NCBI GenBank assembly: GCA_963593685.1
Contig: CAVBBP010000010.1
Coordinates: 1 to 55,141 of the forward strand
Direction of reading: 5' to 3'
DNA: 55,141 bases
Origin: W0P28-013 sp963593685
GTDB lineage: Bacteria; Bacteroidota; Bacteroidia; Bacteroidales; Paludibacteraceae
Shown: positions 34,389 through 41,408 of the stretch, piece after piece
Layout of the letters: the number at the start of each line of letters is the position of its first letter
How positions within the stretch are numbered: position 1 is the first letter of the stretch
The notes under the pieces: generated by a model
What the model was told of the DNA's origin: nothing
The model's input: only the letters and a program-made list of their open reading frames with translations
The model's database searches: none
Translations under genes and position numbers: made by a program

Positions 34389-34521
34389 CACCAATACTGT
34401 CCAATAACAAATGCAATTTGACCTATACGCCAGAAACAACACCCATGGAAAATTAATTAAATAATTGGAAATTAGACAATTAAGCAATTATTTTTCATTC
34501 TTAATTCTTCATTAAACACAA

Positions 34522-34550
34522 GCAGAGCCGTCACATTGTGGCGGCTCTGC
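34522..34550. terminator. Hairpin terminator downstream of pgk
   Basis: GCAGAGCCG and CGGCTCTGC form a 9-bp stem 24 nt past the pgk stop; on the minus strand TTGTGTTT follows, a moderate tail. Confidence 0.65.
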
Positions 34551-34573
34551 GGTGGTTTTTGATTGTCGGCCTT

Positions 34574-35848
34574 TTATTCGCCTTTGATGGCTGCGATGCC
34601 AGGCAGTACTTTGCCTTCGATGGCTTCGAGCAGTGCGCCGCCGCCTGTCGAGATGTACGACACTTGGTCGGCCAAGCCGAATTTATTGACGCAGGCTACC
34701 GAGTCGCCGCCGCCGATGAGCGAGAATGCGCCCTCTTTGGTGGCTTCGGCAATGGCTTCGCCGATGGCACGCGAACCGTCGCAGAATGCGTCGCACTCGA
34801 ACACGCCAGCAGGACCATTCCAAAGTATGGTTTTTGCGCCTTTGATGGCTGCTGCAAACGCTTTGCGGCTTTCGATGCCAGCATCGACACCTTCGAACCC
34901 AGCAGGAACGGCAGTAGCAGCGCAATCGACAATTTTTGCGCCCGGTTTTAGGCTCATTGTGCCAAAATCGAGACCGTCGGTGGCTACGCAGTCGCTGCCA
35001 AGCACGAGTTGTACGCCGTTTTTCTTGGCGAGTTCTTCCACGCCCAGCGCCACATCGAGTTTGTCCATTTCGACGATAGAGTTGCCTATTTCGCCGCCGT
35101 GTGCTTTGGAGAATGTGTAGGTCATGCCGCCGCAGAGAATGAGTCGGTCCACCTTGCCGAGCAGGTTTTCGATGATGCCGATTTTCGACGACACTTTCGA
35201 GCCGCCCATGATGGCCACAAACGGGCGTTTGATGTTGCCAAGCACAGCATCGACAGCCGCCACCTCTTTTTCCATCAGGTAGCCGAGCATTTTGTTGTCG
35301 GTATCGAAATAGTCGGCAATGACGGCCGTAGAGGCGTGTTTGCGGTGCGCTGTGCCAAAGGCGTCGTTCACATAGCAGTCGGCATACGAGGCCAGCGTTT
35401 TGGCGAACTCTTTTTGGCGCGCTTTCATCTCTTTTTTAGCGGCTTCGTAGGCGGGATCTTCTTTGTCGATGCCCACAGGTTTGCCCTCTTCTTCGGGATA
35501 GAAGCGGAGGTTTTCGAGCAGCAGTGCTTCGCCGGGTTTCAGTGCGGCAGCGGCATCGGCGGCTTTGGCACAGTCGGGAGCGAATTTGACTGCCACACCG
35601 AGTTTTCCCGATACAGCATCGACTATCTGGCCGAGCGACATTTTTGGATTCACTTTGCCTTTGGGTTTGCCCATGTGGCTCATGATGATGACTGCGCCGC
35701 CGTCGGCTATGATTTTTTTCAAGGTGGGCAGTGCGCCGCGAATGCGGGTGTCGTCGGTGATTTTGCCATTTTCGTCCAGCGGCACATTGAAGTCCACACG
35801 GACAATCGCTTTTTTGCCAGCGAAGTTGAATTTGTCAATCGTTTGCAT
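34574..35848 (-). CDS. pgk: Phosphoglycerate kinase
   Basis: Pgk transfers phosphate from 1,3-bisphosphoglycerate to ADP in glycolysis. The 424-residue protein has the N-terminal substrate motif RVDFNVPLDENGKITDDTRI, MSHMGKPKGK, AFGTAHRKHAST, the hinge region GGSKVSSKIGIIENLL, and the C-terminal nucleotide loop SLIGGGDSVACVNKFG. It is about 30 residues longer than E. coli Pgk because of loop insertions, as usual in Bacteroidetes. It stands alone between terminators at 34522-34550 and 35983-36007. Confidence 0.97.
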   Translation of the reverse strand: MQTIDKFNFAGKKAIVRVDFNVPLDENGKITDDTRIRGALPTLKKIIADGGAVIIMSHMGKPKGKVNPKMSLGQIVDAVSGKLGVAVKFAPDCAKAADAAAALKPGEALLLENLRFYPEEEGKPVGIDKEDPAYEAAKKEMKARQKEFAKTLASYADCYVNDAFGTAHRKHASTAVIADYFDTDNKMLGYLMEKEVAAVDAVLGNIKRPFVAIMGGSKVSSKIGIIENLLGKVDRLILCGGMTYTFSKAHGGEIGNSIVEMDKLDVALGVEELAKKNGVQLVLGSDCVATDGLDFGTMSLKPGAKIVDCAATAVPAGFEGVDAGIESRKAFAAAIKGAKTILWNGPAGVFECDAFCDGSRAIGEAIAEATKEGAFSLIGGGDSVACVNKFGLADQVSYISTGGGALLEAIEGKVLPGIAAIKGE

Positions 35849-35982
35849 GGTTTTGTAAAATTAAATTGTTTCTATTTTATTCCCAAAAATGATTTATTTC
35901 GGTCGATTGCTGCGTTTTTGCTTTTGCCAAAAAACGGACAATAACCGTGTGCAAAAGTAGCGAAAATTCTGCAAACAAAAAA

Positions 35983-36007
35983 AGGCCTATTTCGGAAATA
36001 GACCTTT
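35983..36007 (-). terminator. Intrinsic terminator of the small lipoprotein gene
   Basis: On the minus strand AGGTCTATTTC pairs with GAAATAGGCCT around a one- to three-base loop, followed by TTTTTTTG. It lies about 25 nt past the stop at 36033. Confidence 0.75.
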
Positions 36008-36032
36008 TCTTTTGTGTTGTTGTTGCTAACAA

Positions 36033-36233
36033 TTATTCAGCAACGACTTCAGCAGCAACTTCTTCGGCTGGTGCTTCAACAACAGCAGAGTCGGCAACAA
36101 CGGCTTCTTCTACAACAACTTCTTCAACAACTGGAGCGGCTTCTTCAGCGGCTTCTTTGTTGCATTCTTTGGCACCGCACGAAGCGAAAGCAACCGTAAC
36201 AGCGGCAGCCATGAAAAGAACTAGTTTTTTCAT
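36033..36233 (-). CDS. Small acidic lipoprotein, low complexity
   Basis: The 66-residue product has a lipoprotein signal (KKLVLFMAAAVTVAFASC, lipidated Cys at 19), then a short CGAKEC segment and a tail of about 40 residues composed of Glu, Val and Ala. Mature protein is only about 48 residues and strongly acidic. It has its own -7 box (36285-36292) and terminator, so it is a real, independently transcribed gene. The repetitive Glu-Val-Val-Glu tail and good promoter suggest an abundant cell-envelope peptide, but its function is unknown. Confidence 0.8.
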   Translation of the reverse strand: MKKLVLFMAAAVTVAFASCGAKECNKEAAEEAAPVVEEVVVEEAVVADSAVVEAPAEEVAAEVVAE

Positions 36234-36284
36234 CTTAGATGAGAATTAAATTGGTTAAACAAAAATTTTTGTTATAAAACACTG

Positions 36285-36292
36285 CAAAGTTA
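36285..36292 (-). promoter_or_regulatory. -7 box of the small lipoprotein gene
   Basis: Minus-strand TAACTTTG followed by CAG fits the consensus, about 50 nt upstream of the ATG. Confidence 0.65.
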
Positions 36293-36404
36293 GCAAATAA
36301 TCTACATTGTTGATATTTTTTTTTGCAAAAATTACACAAAAGTTGCAGTTGGTTGAAAATCAGCGAGTTGCAAGTGCGAAATTTTTGATTTTTTTGCGTT
36401 TGAA

Positions 36405-37166
36405 TCATTTTCCAGCGGTCAAAGAGGAGCGTTTTTGCCGTCCGTAACTGCGGTATTCGTCGTATGGAATGTCGATATCGGGTTCTTTCCACGCGTTTTG
36501 GTGCGCTATGCCAAAGCGCATGTATTTGATGTCGATGCCGCGCGCGCGCCACTGGGTTTCGTAGTAGGTGCGTATGGCCAGCAGCGGGTCGTCGGGGTGA
36601 GTTTTTTCGATATTATCGGTGGCGGCGAGCAGATTTAGGCCGTTGCATTCGACCATCGCTTGGGCGTAGGTAAAGAGAAAATTGCTGTCGGTTTTCAGAT
36701 TGATAACGCCATCGCTGGGCATGATTTGTTCGTAGAGTTTCAGAAATTCGGTGCCGACAAGGCGTTTGCCCGGCTTTTTCATCTGCGGATCGGGAAAAGT
36801 AATCCACAGTTCGGCCACTTCGGCAGGGGCGAAAAAGTGCGGAATGGCGTTGATGCCTGTACGCACAAAAGCGGCGTTTGTCAGCGCGAGTTCTTGCGCC
36901 AGTTTTGCGCCTGTCCACATGCGCGCCCCTTTGATGTCGATGCCGATGAAATTGCGATTGGGGAAGCGTTTGGCGAGTTCTACCGTGTATTCGCCGCGCC
37001 CGCAACCGAGTTCGAGCGTTATCGGGTTGGCATTGTGAAAAAAATCGGTGTGCCAGCGACCGCGCAGCGCAAAGGTGCTGCCAGCCGCCAGTTCGTTGTA
37101 CGACAGTTGGAAAACATGCGGAAATGTCTCCATCTCGGCGAATTTTTTCAGTTTGTTTTTGCCCAT
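36405..37166 (-). CDS. trmB: tRNA (guanine-N7-)-methyltransferase TrmB
   Basis: TrmB makes m7G46 in the variable loop of tRNAs. The 253-residue protein begins MGKNKLKKFAEMETFPHVFQ, the usual start in this phylum, so ATG 37166 is preferred over 37181. The SAM site is ITLELGCGRGEYTVELAKRFP near residue 45, followed by FIGIDIKGARMWTGAK. The substrate motif ELWITFPDPQMKKPGKRLV lies near 120 and LKTDSNFLFTY near 155. Single gene, followed by a 170-bp AT-rich spacer that carries the promoter of the small lipoprotein. Confidence 0.95.
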   Translation of the reverse strand: MGKNKLKKFAEMETFPHVFQLSYNELAAGSTFALRGRWHTDFFHNANPITLELGCGRGEYTVELAKRFPNRNFIGIDIKGARMWTGAKLAQELALTNAAFVRTGINAIPHFFAPAEVAELWITFPDPQMKKPGKRLVGTEFLKLYEQIMPSDGVINLKTDSNFLFTYAQAMVECNGLNLLAATDNIEKTHPDDPLLAIRTYYETQWRARGIDIKYMRFGIAHQNAWKEPDIDIPYDEYRSYGRQKRSSLTAGK

Positions 37167-37592
37167 GTTTTTGCTTCGCAAAAAATTTCAGATTTCACTG
37201 ATTTTTGCTCCGCTCGGCATTGCTCAAACAAGTTTGGCACTGCTCTCGCTTGTCGCAAAAATTCAAATTTCAGATTGCGCTTCGCGCGGTTTCAGAGTTT
37301 CAAGTTTTAGGGTTTAGTCTTCGTCAAAAGTCATCGTCTTAGTTTTCGTCTTGGCAGTGGCCTCTTTTCCCGTTTTCCCCAAAGGGGAAAAGCCTTTCGT
37401 TAACTATGAATTTTGAATTTAGAATTAAGAATTTTTACATTCCGAAACACCGCCAAAATTTTAATTAAATAATTGGAATTTAGATAATTGGATAATTAAA
37501 ATCACTGCTCACTCCTCACTCCTAATTCCTAACTCCTCACTATCTATAATCTCTCACCTATAACCCATAACCTATAACCGTATACTGCGTCC
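37167..37592. repeat. Intergenic mosaic: modules N, B, H, F, I, E
   Basis: N lies at 37200-37266, CGCTTCGCGCGG at 37277-37290, hairpin B at 37363-37399, ATGAATTTTGAATTTAGAATT words at 37405-37430, F (ACATTCCGAAACACCGCC) at 37438-37456, I at 37458-37498, E (CTCACTC/CTAACTC) at 37503-37543, and CATAACC heptads at 37550-37580. No gene. Confidence 0.8.
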
Positions 37593-38474
37593 CTACTTCA
37601 CCTTCATCACATCGAAGCCTTGTCCGTACACGCCGATGGCCGACGACTGCGATACAAAGGCGTTCGGGTCGATGCTTTTGACGATTTTGAAAATTTTGGC
37701 CGATTCGTTTTTGCGTGCCAGCACAGTGATGACCTTCACAGGTTTTTTCGAGTACCAGCCCATGCCGTCGAGTATGGTTACACCGCGGCGCACTTCGATG
37801 TTGATGGCGTTGGCAATCTCCTCGTATTTGGCCGAAAAGATGAAAAACTGTACCGATTGGCGCACGCCGTTCACCACCATATCGAGCGTGAAAGTGGTTA
37901 TCGCCATAGTAGTGAGGCCTTAAACCACGCTCTCGATGCTGCCATTGGGGAGCAGGCACGACGAACAGATGATGAGCATATCGCAGTAGAGCAGTGCGCG
38001 CCCCAGCGTGATATTGCGGTACTTGTTCACAATTTTGGCGATGATGTCGGTGCCGCCCGAACTGCCATTGTTCAAAAACATGATGCCCATGCCTGCGCCA
38101 GCCAGTATGCCGCCCAAAACGCACGCCATAAACGGCTCGTTTTCAGAAACAAATGTGCCTATTGGTGCTTGTGGCAGCACAGCCAAAAAGAGTGTGAGGC
38201 AGCCCACGCCGTAGATGGTACGCAGACTGAACTCAAGCCCGAGTTTCCACAGCGAAAACACCAGCAGCACCGCATTGATGAGGCCGTAGGTGGCAGCAAT
38301 GGGGAAACCAGTGCCATACTGCACAATAGCACCGATGCCTGTGGCACCGCCGCCTGTGATTTCGTGTGGCAGCAAAAAGCCTTTCCAAGCCGACGAGTAC
38401 ATCAGCAGACCGAGCGCAATCATCAGATATTCGTGCGCCGTAGTCCATGTGAGCCGTTGTTTTAGGTTTATCAT
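37593..38474 (-). pseudogene. YitT family membrane protein interrupted by an in-frame stop
   Basis: Residues 1-184 (38474-37923) form the YitT N-terminal domain of five or six membrane helices (GFLLPHEITGGGATGIGAI, GSSGGTDIIAKIVNKY). After TAA at 37920-37922 the same frame continues with GLTTMAITTFTLDMVVNG and a complete DUF2179 domain (VTILDGMGWYSKKPVKVITVLARKNE) to the stop at 37593. Family members read through this point without break, and a Tyr is expected in VV-Y-GL, so one base change turned TAT or TAC into TAA. Alternatives are sequencing error, readthrough, or two separately translated halves (an ATG lies at 37907). Function of YitT proteins is unknown. Confidence 0.85.
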
Positions 38475-38582
38475 AGTGGTGATAGTTTTTTGGGAGCAAA
38501 ATTACATCTTTTTGCGAAGATGTGCAAAGCGAAGCGCAGGGTTCTGTTTTAATTGAGAATTTTGAATTTAGAATTATGAATT

Positions 38583-38641
38583 TTTTCGACAAGCGAGCGC
38601 AGCGCCAAACTTGTTTGAGCAGTGCCGAGCGGAGAAAAAAT
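38583..38641 (-). repeat. Module N dispersed repeat, copy 3
   Basis: The minus strand carries CTCCGCTCGGCACTGCTC and CAAACAAGTTTGGCGCTGCG, aligning with 21431-21495 and 37200-37266. Confidence 0.8.
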
Positions 38642-38922
38642 GCGCGCAGCGAATTAGGCGGTTTTCAGCGCATTCTGTATAACCAAAGCCGCACTGCCCA
38701 CCAACAACGACAGTAGGGGCGCGCCGCGTGCGTCCGTTTTTTGTTGAAGCGTTGAACTGTTGAAGCAAGAATTTGGTTGCCCGAAAATTGCTGGCGCAAA
38801 AAAAATCATTTGCACAACAATCAACTAATCAGCGCAACCAGAAATTAGAAATCAGAAACCAAAAATAAATCAACTTTATACACTTTTCACTTTTCACACT
38901 TTCATACTAAACAAAAAATTGC

Positions 38923-38930
38923 TATCTTTG
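38923..38930 (+). promoter_or_regulatory. -7 box of the DUF2851 gene
   Basis: TATCTTTG followed by CAAAA, 26 nt before the ATG at 38956. Confidence 0.65.
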
Positions 38931-38955
38931 CAAAAATGGTTCACACGACGAGGCG

Positions 38956-40224
38956 ATGCCTAACGAACAGTTTTTGCAATATGTGTGGTTTGGTCGCCAC
39001 TTTGCGCCGATACAGACGACTACCGATGGGCTTCCTGTCGAGATTATAGACACAGGACAGCGCAACACCGATGCTGGTCCCGATGTGTTCAACGCCAAAG
39101 TGAAAATAGGCGATACGCTGTGGGCGGGCAATGTGGAGTTTCACCGCCGCGCAAGCGACTGGCTGCGCCACGGCCACACCGACGACCGCGCTTACAACTC
39201 GGTGGTGCTGCATGTGGTGTGCGAGGCCGACAAAGAGATTGTGCGCGCCGATGGACAGCCTATTCCGCAATTGGTGCTGAAGTTTGCGCCCGAATTGGCC
39301 GCATCGTACGAAAGGCTGGTGAACGACACACGCTTTGTGCGCTGCACCGACCGCCTGAAACAAGTGCCTGAAGCCGAAAAAACTGCTTGGCTCGACCGTC
39401 TGCTGGCCGAACGGCTCGAACAAAAAACGCACGCCATCGACGCACTGCTGCAACAGACCACCAACGATTGGGACGAGGCGTTCTACATTGTGCTGGCGCG
39501 CAACTTTGGCTTTTCGACCAATGCGCTGGCGTTCGAACTGCTGGCAAAATCGCTGCCGCTGGCGGTCATCGGCAAGCACCGCAACGACCCGATGCAGATA
39601 GAGGCACTGCTCTTTGGGCAGGCTGGACTGCTCGAAAGCGCGCCGAAGGACGATTATCAAGAAAAATTGCAGCGCGAACACCACTTTTTGAAATCGAAAT
39701 TCGGACTGAAGCCTATCGATTCGGCGTTGTGGAAATTTTTGCGGTTGCGCCCTGCCAATTTTCCGACCATTCGCCTGTCGCAATTCGGCAATTTGGCCTA
39801 TCGATCGCACCGACTGTTTTCGCAGATTGTCGAAACGGAAGATAACGAAACGCTGCGCCGTCTTTTCGGCTGCGAGGCGACCGATTATTGGCAAACGCAC
39901 TACCAATTTGGCACCGAATCGGCCAAGCGCACCAAGCGACTTTCCGACCAATCGATCGATATTTTGCTGACAAACACCGTGGCACCGTTTCTCTTTTGCT
40001 ACGGCAAATCGCACAACGACGAGCGAATGGTGCAGCGCGCCATCGACCTGTTGACGGCACTGCCCGCCGAGCGCAACCGCATTGTCGATGAGTTTGCTGC
40101 GGCTGGAGTTGCGGCGCAATCGGCCGCCGACACGCAAGCCATTGTGCAACTGAAACGCGCCTACTGCGACACACGCGACTGTCTGCGCTGTCGGTTTGCG
40201 CACCTGACGCTGCAAAAAGTTTAA
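38956..40224 (+). CDS. DUF2851 family protein
   Basis: The 422-residue soluble protein has the family N-terminus (NEQFLQYVWFGRHF), the block DTGQRNTDAGPDVFNAKVKIGDTLWAGNVEFHRRASDWLRHGH, and the C-terminal cysteine pair DTRDCLRCRFAH. DUF2851 is confined mainly to Bacteroidetes and has no assigned function. The N-terminal block with its conserved Asp, Glu and His residues looks like an enzyme active site of restriction-nuclease type, but this is an impression only. Monocistronic, with its own promoter and E-type ladder after the stop. Confidence 0.88.
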   Translation: MPNEQFLQYVWFGRHFAPIQTTTDGLPVEIIDTGQRNTDAGPDVFNAKVKIGDTLWAGNVEFHRRASDWLRHGHTDDRAYNSVVLHVVCEADKEIVRADGQPIPQLVLKFAPELAASYERLVNDTRFVRCTDRLKQVPEAEKTAWLDRLLAERLEQKTHAIDALLQQTTNDWDEAFYIVLARNFGFSTNALAFELLAKSLPLAVIGKHRNDPMQIEALLFGQAGLLESAPKDDYQEKLQREHHFLKSKFGLKPIDSALWKFLRLRPANFPTIRLSQFGNLAYRSHRLFSQIVETEDNETLRRLFGCEATDYWQTHYQFGTESAKRTKRLSDQSIDILLTNTVAPFLFCYGKSHNDERMVQRAIDLLTALPAERNRIVDEFAAAGVAAQSAADTQAIVQLKRAYCDTRDCLRCRFAHLTLQKV

Positions 40225-40593
40225 TTTAAGTGAGAAGTTAGTAGTTAGTAGTTAGAAGTGAGAAGTGATGCGGCGAAGCCGCAATTTCAGATTTCAAATT
40301 GTAGGAACGCACCGCGTGCGTCCGAAAATATAGAACATAGACTTTTTTAATAACTTAATTACTTGAATTTCAATTATTTAATCAAAAAAAACTCAGAGAT
40401 GATTCGGAACGCGAACACGGCATTGGGCGGCGACTTTTCTTTAATTCTTGATTTTGCTTGCGCTCGCTAAATCGCAAAATTGGTTTGTTTTTTTTGGTCG
40501 CCAAGAGAAATGAACGAAAAAAGATAGAAAAATTTACTTCGCAAAAAATTTATAGAAATCCACTTAATTATTAACCTCAAAAAAAGTTGAGTT
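40225..40593. repeat. Intergenic mosaic: modules E, D, C, J, I, terminal-repeat core
   Basis: E lies at 40230-40266, D (GCGGCGAAGCCGC) at 40270-40298, hairpin C at 40304-40325, J (ATAGAACATAGAC) at 40331-40344, I (ACTTAATTACTTGAATTTC) at 40350-40382, and ACACGGCATTGGGCGGCGA at 40415-40433, shared with the terminal repeats. GATTTTGCTTGCGCTCGCT with CGCAAAATTGG follows at 40450-40485. No gene. Confidence 0.8.
40415..40433 (-). repeat. Core of the terminal repeat, internal copy
   Basis: The 19 nt are identical to the reverse complement of 55-73; the flanks diverge, but GATTCGGAACGCGA on the left resembles module F as at the two ends. Confidence 0.75.
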
Positions 40594-41241
40594 ATGAAAA
40601 ACAAAATCACTATTTCGAGCGTTTTGGGCGAAGGTCTGAACATTGGTCTGAAAAACGCACTGTCGATTATCTTCGCCATCGTTCTGTGGCTGCTGACCCT
40701 TTGGGTACCATACATCAATGTCGGCACAACCATCGCCATTTGCGCCATTCCCGTCGCATTGGCACAAGGCAAAACCATTTCGCCGCTGTTCATTTTCGAG
40801 TCGAAATACCGCAAAATGATGGGCGAGTTTTTCCTGCTGGCCGTCTTCATCTACATGGCGATGATTCCGCTGCTGATTTTTCTGATAGTGCCTGCGTTTG
40901 TGGTTGGCATTGCGTGGTCGCTGGCGTTCTACCTGCTCATCGACAAAGGCTTAGCGCCGGGCGAAGCATTGACCACGAGTAACCGACTGACTTACGGCTA
41001 CAAATGGCGCATTTTCGGCGTGTCGGTGGTGATTGCCATTGTGCCGTTGCTGCTTGCTTGCATCTCGTTGCTAGCGGGGAATGTTGCAGATTCGTGGTGG
41101 TTTTTGCTGCTCATGCTCGTAATCGAACTGCTCATAGCCGTTTGGGGGCTTGGTTGCAACGCCGTCATCTACCGCAATTTGTCGGCCGAAGAACACAAAG
41201 AAAACGCAACTTCTGCCGATTTAATCACGGAAATTGACTGA
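40594..41241 (+). CDS. Uncharacterised integral membrane protein
   Basis: The 215-residue protein has four or five hydrophobic segments (about 22-38, 42-58, 78-112, 138-160, 168-190) and a short cytoplasmic amphipathic start (ISSVLGEGLNIGLKNALS). The segment LAPGEALTTSNRLTYGYKWRIF resembles the cytoplasmic loop of DUF975 or the membrane domain of glycerophosphodiester phosphodiesterases, where 'SxxLTxGxKWRIF' patterns recur. No catalytic motif is visible. Monocistronic. Function unknown. Confidence 0.8.
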   Translation: MKNKITISSVLGEGLNIGLKNALSIIFAIVLWLLTLWVPYINVGTTIAICAIPVALAQGKTISPLFIFESKYRKMMGEFFLLAVFIYMAMIPLLIFLIVPAFVVGIAWSLAFYLLIDKGLAPGEALTTSNRLTYGYKWRIFGVSVVIAIVPLLLACISLLAGNVADSWWFLLLMLVIELLIAVWGLGCNAVIYRNLSAEEHKENATSADLITEID

Positions 41242-41408
41242 TAATTTTAGTTGATGAGTTGATTAGTTGATCAGTTGATCAGTTTAACGCATCAATAAAG
41301 GTTGGTGCGGCAAACCCAATTTTCAAATCTTCAAATAAAAAAACTTTCCACTTTCAACTTTATACACTTTCACACTTTCACACCTTCACACCTTCTCACT
41401 AAACAAAA
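41242..41408. repeat. Short mosaic upstream of polA: reversed A, M
   Basis: A (GTTGAT orientation, opposite to the usual rule) lies at 41248-41290, TTCAAATCTTCAAAT at 41322-41337, and M (CACTTTC/CACACC words) at 41345-41400, directly before the ATG. No clear -7 box. Confidence 0.7.

Larger units (their letters stand above)
38475..38955. repeat. Intergenic mosaic between divergent genes: N, C, A-fragment, G, M, promoter
   Basis: AATTGAGAATTTTGAATTTAG words lie at 38551-38582, N on the minus strand at 38583-38641, CGCGCAGCG at 38641-38650, C-like GGGGCGCGCCGCGTGCGTCC at 38715-38735, GTTGAAGC words at 38740-38768, a short A remnant (AATCAACTAATC) at 38819-38830, G at 38837-38866, M at 38872-38910, and the -7 box at 38923. 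No gene. Confidence 0.8.
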
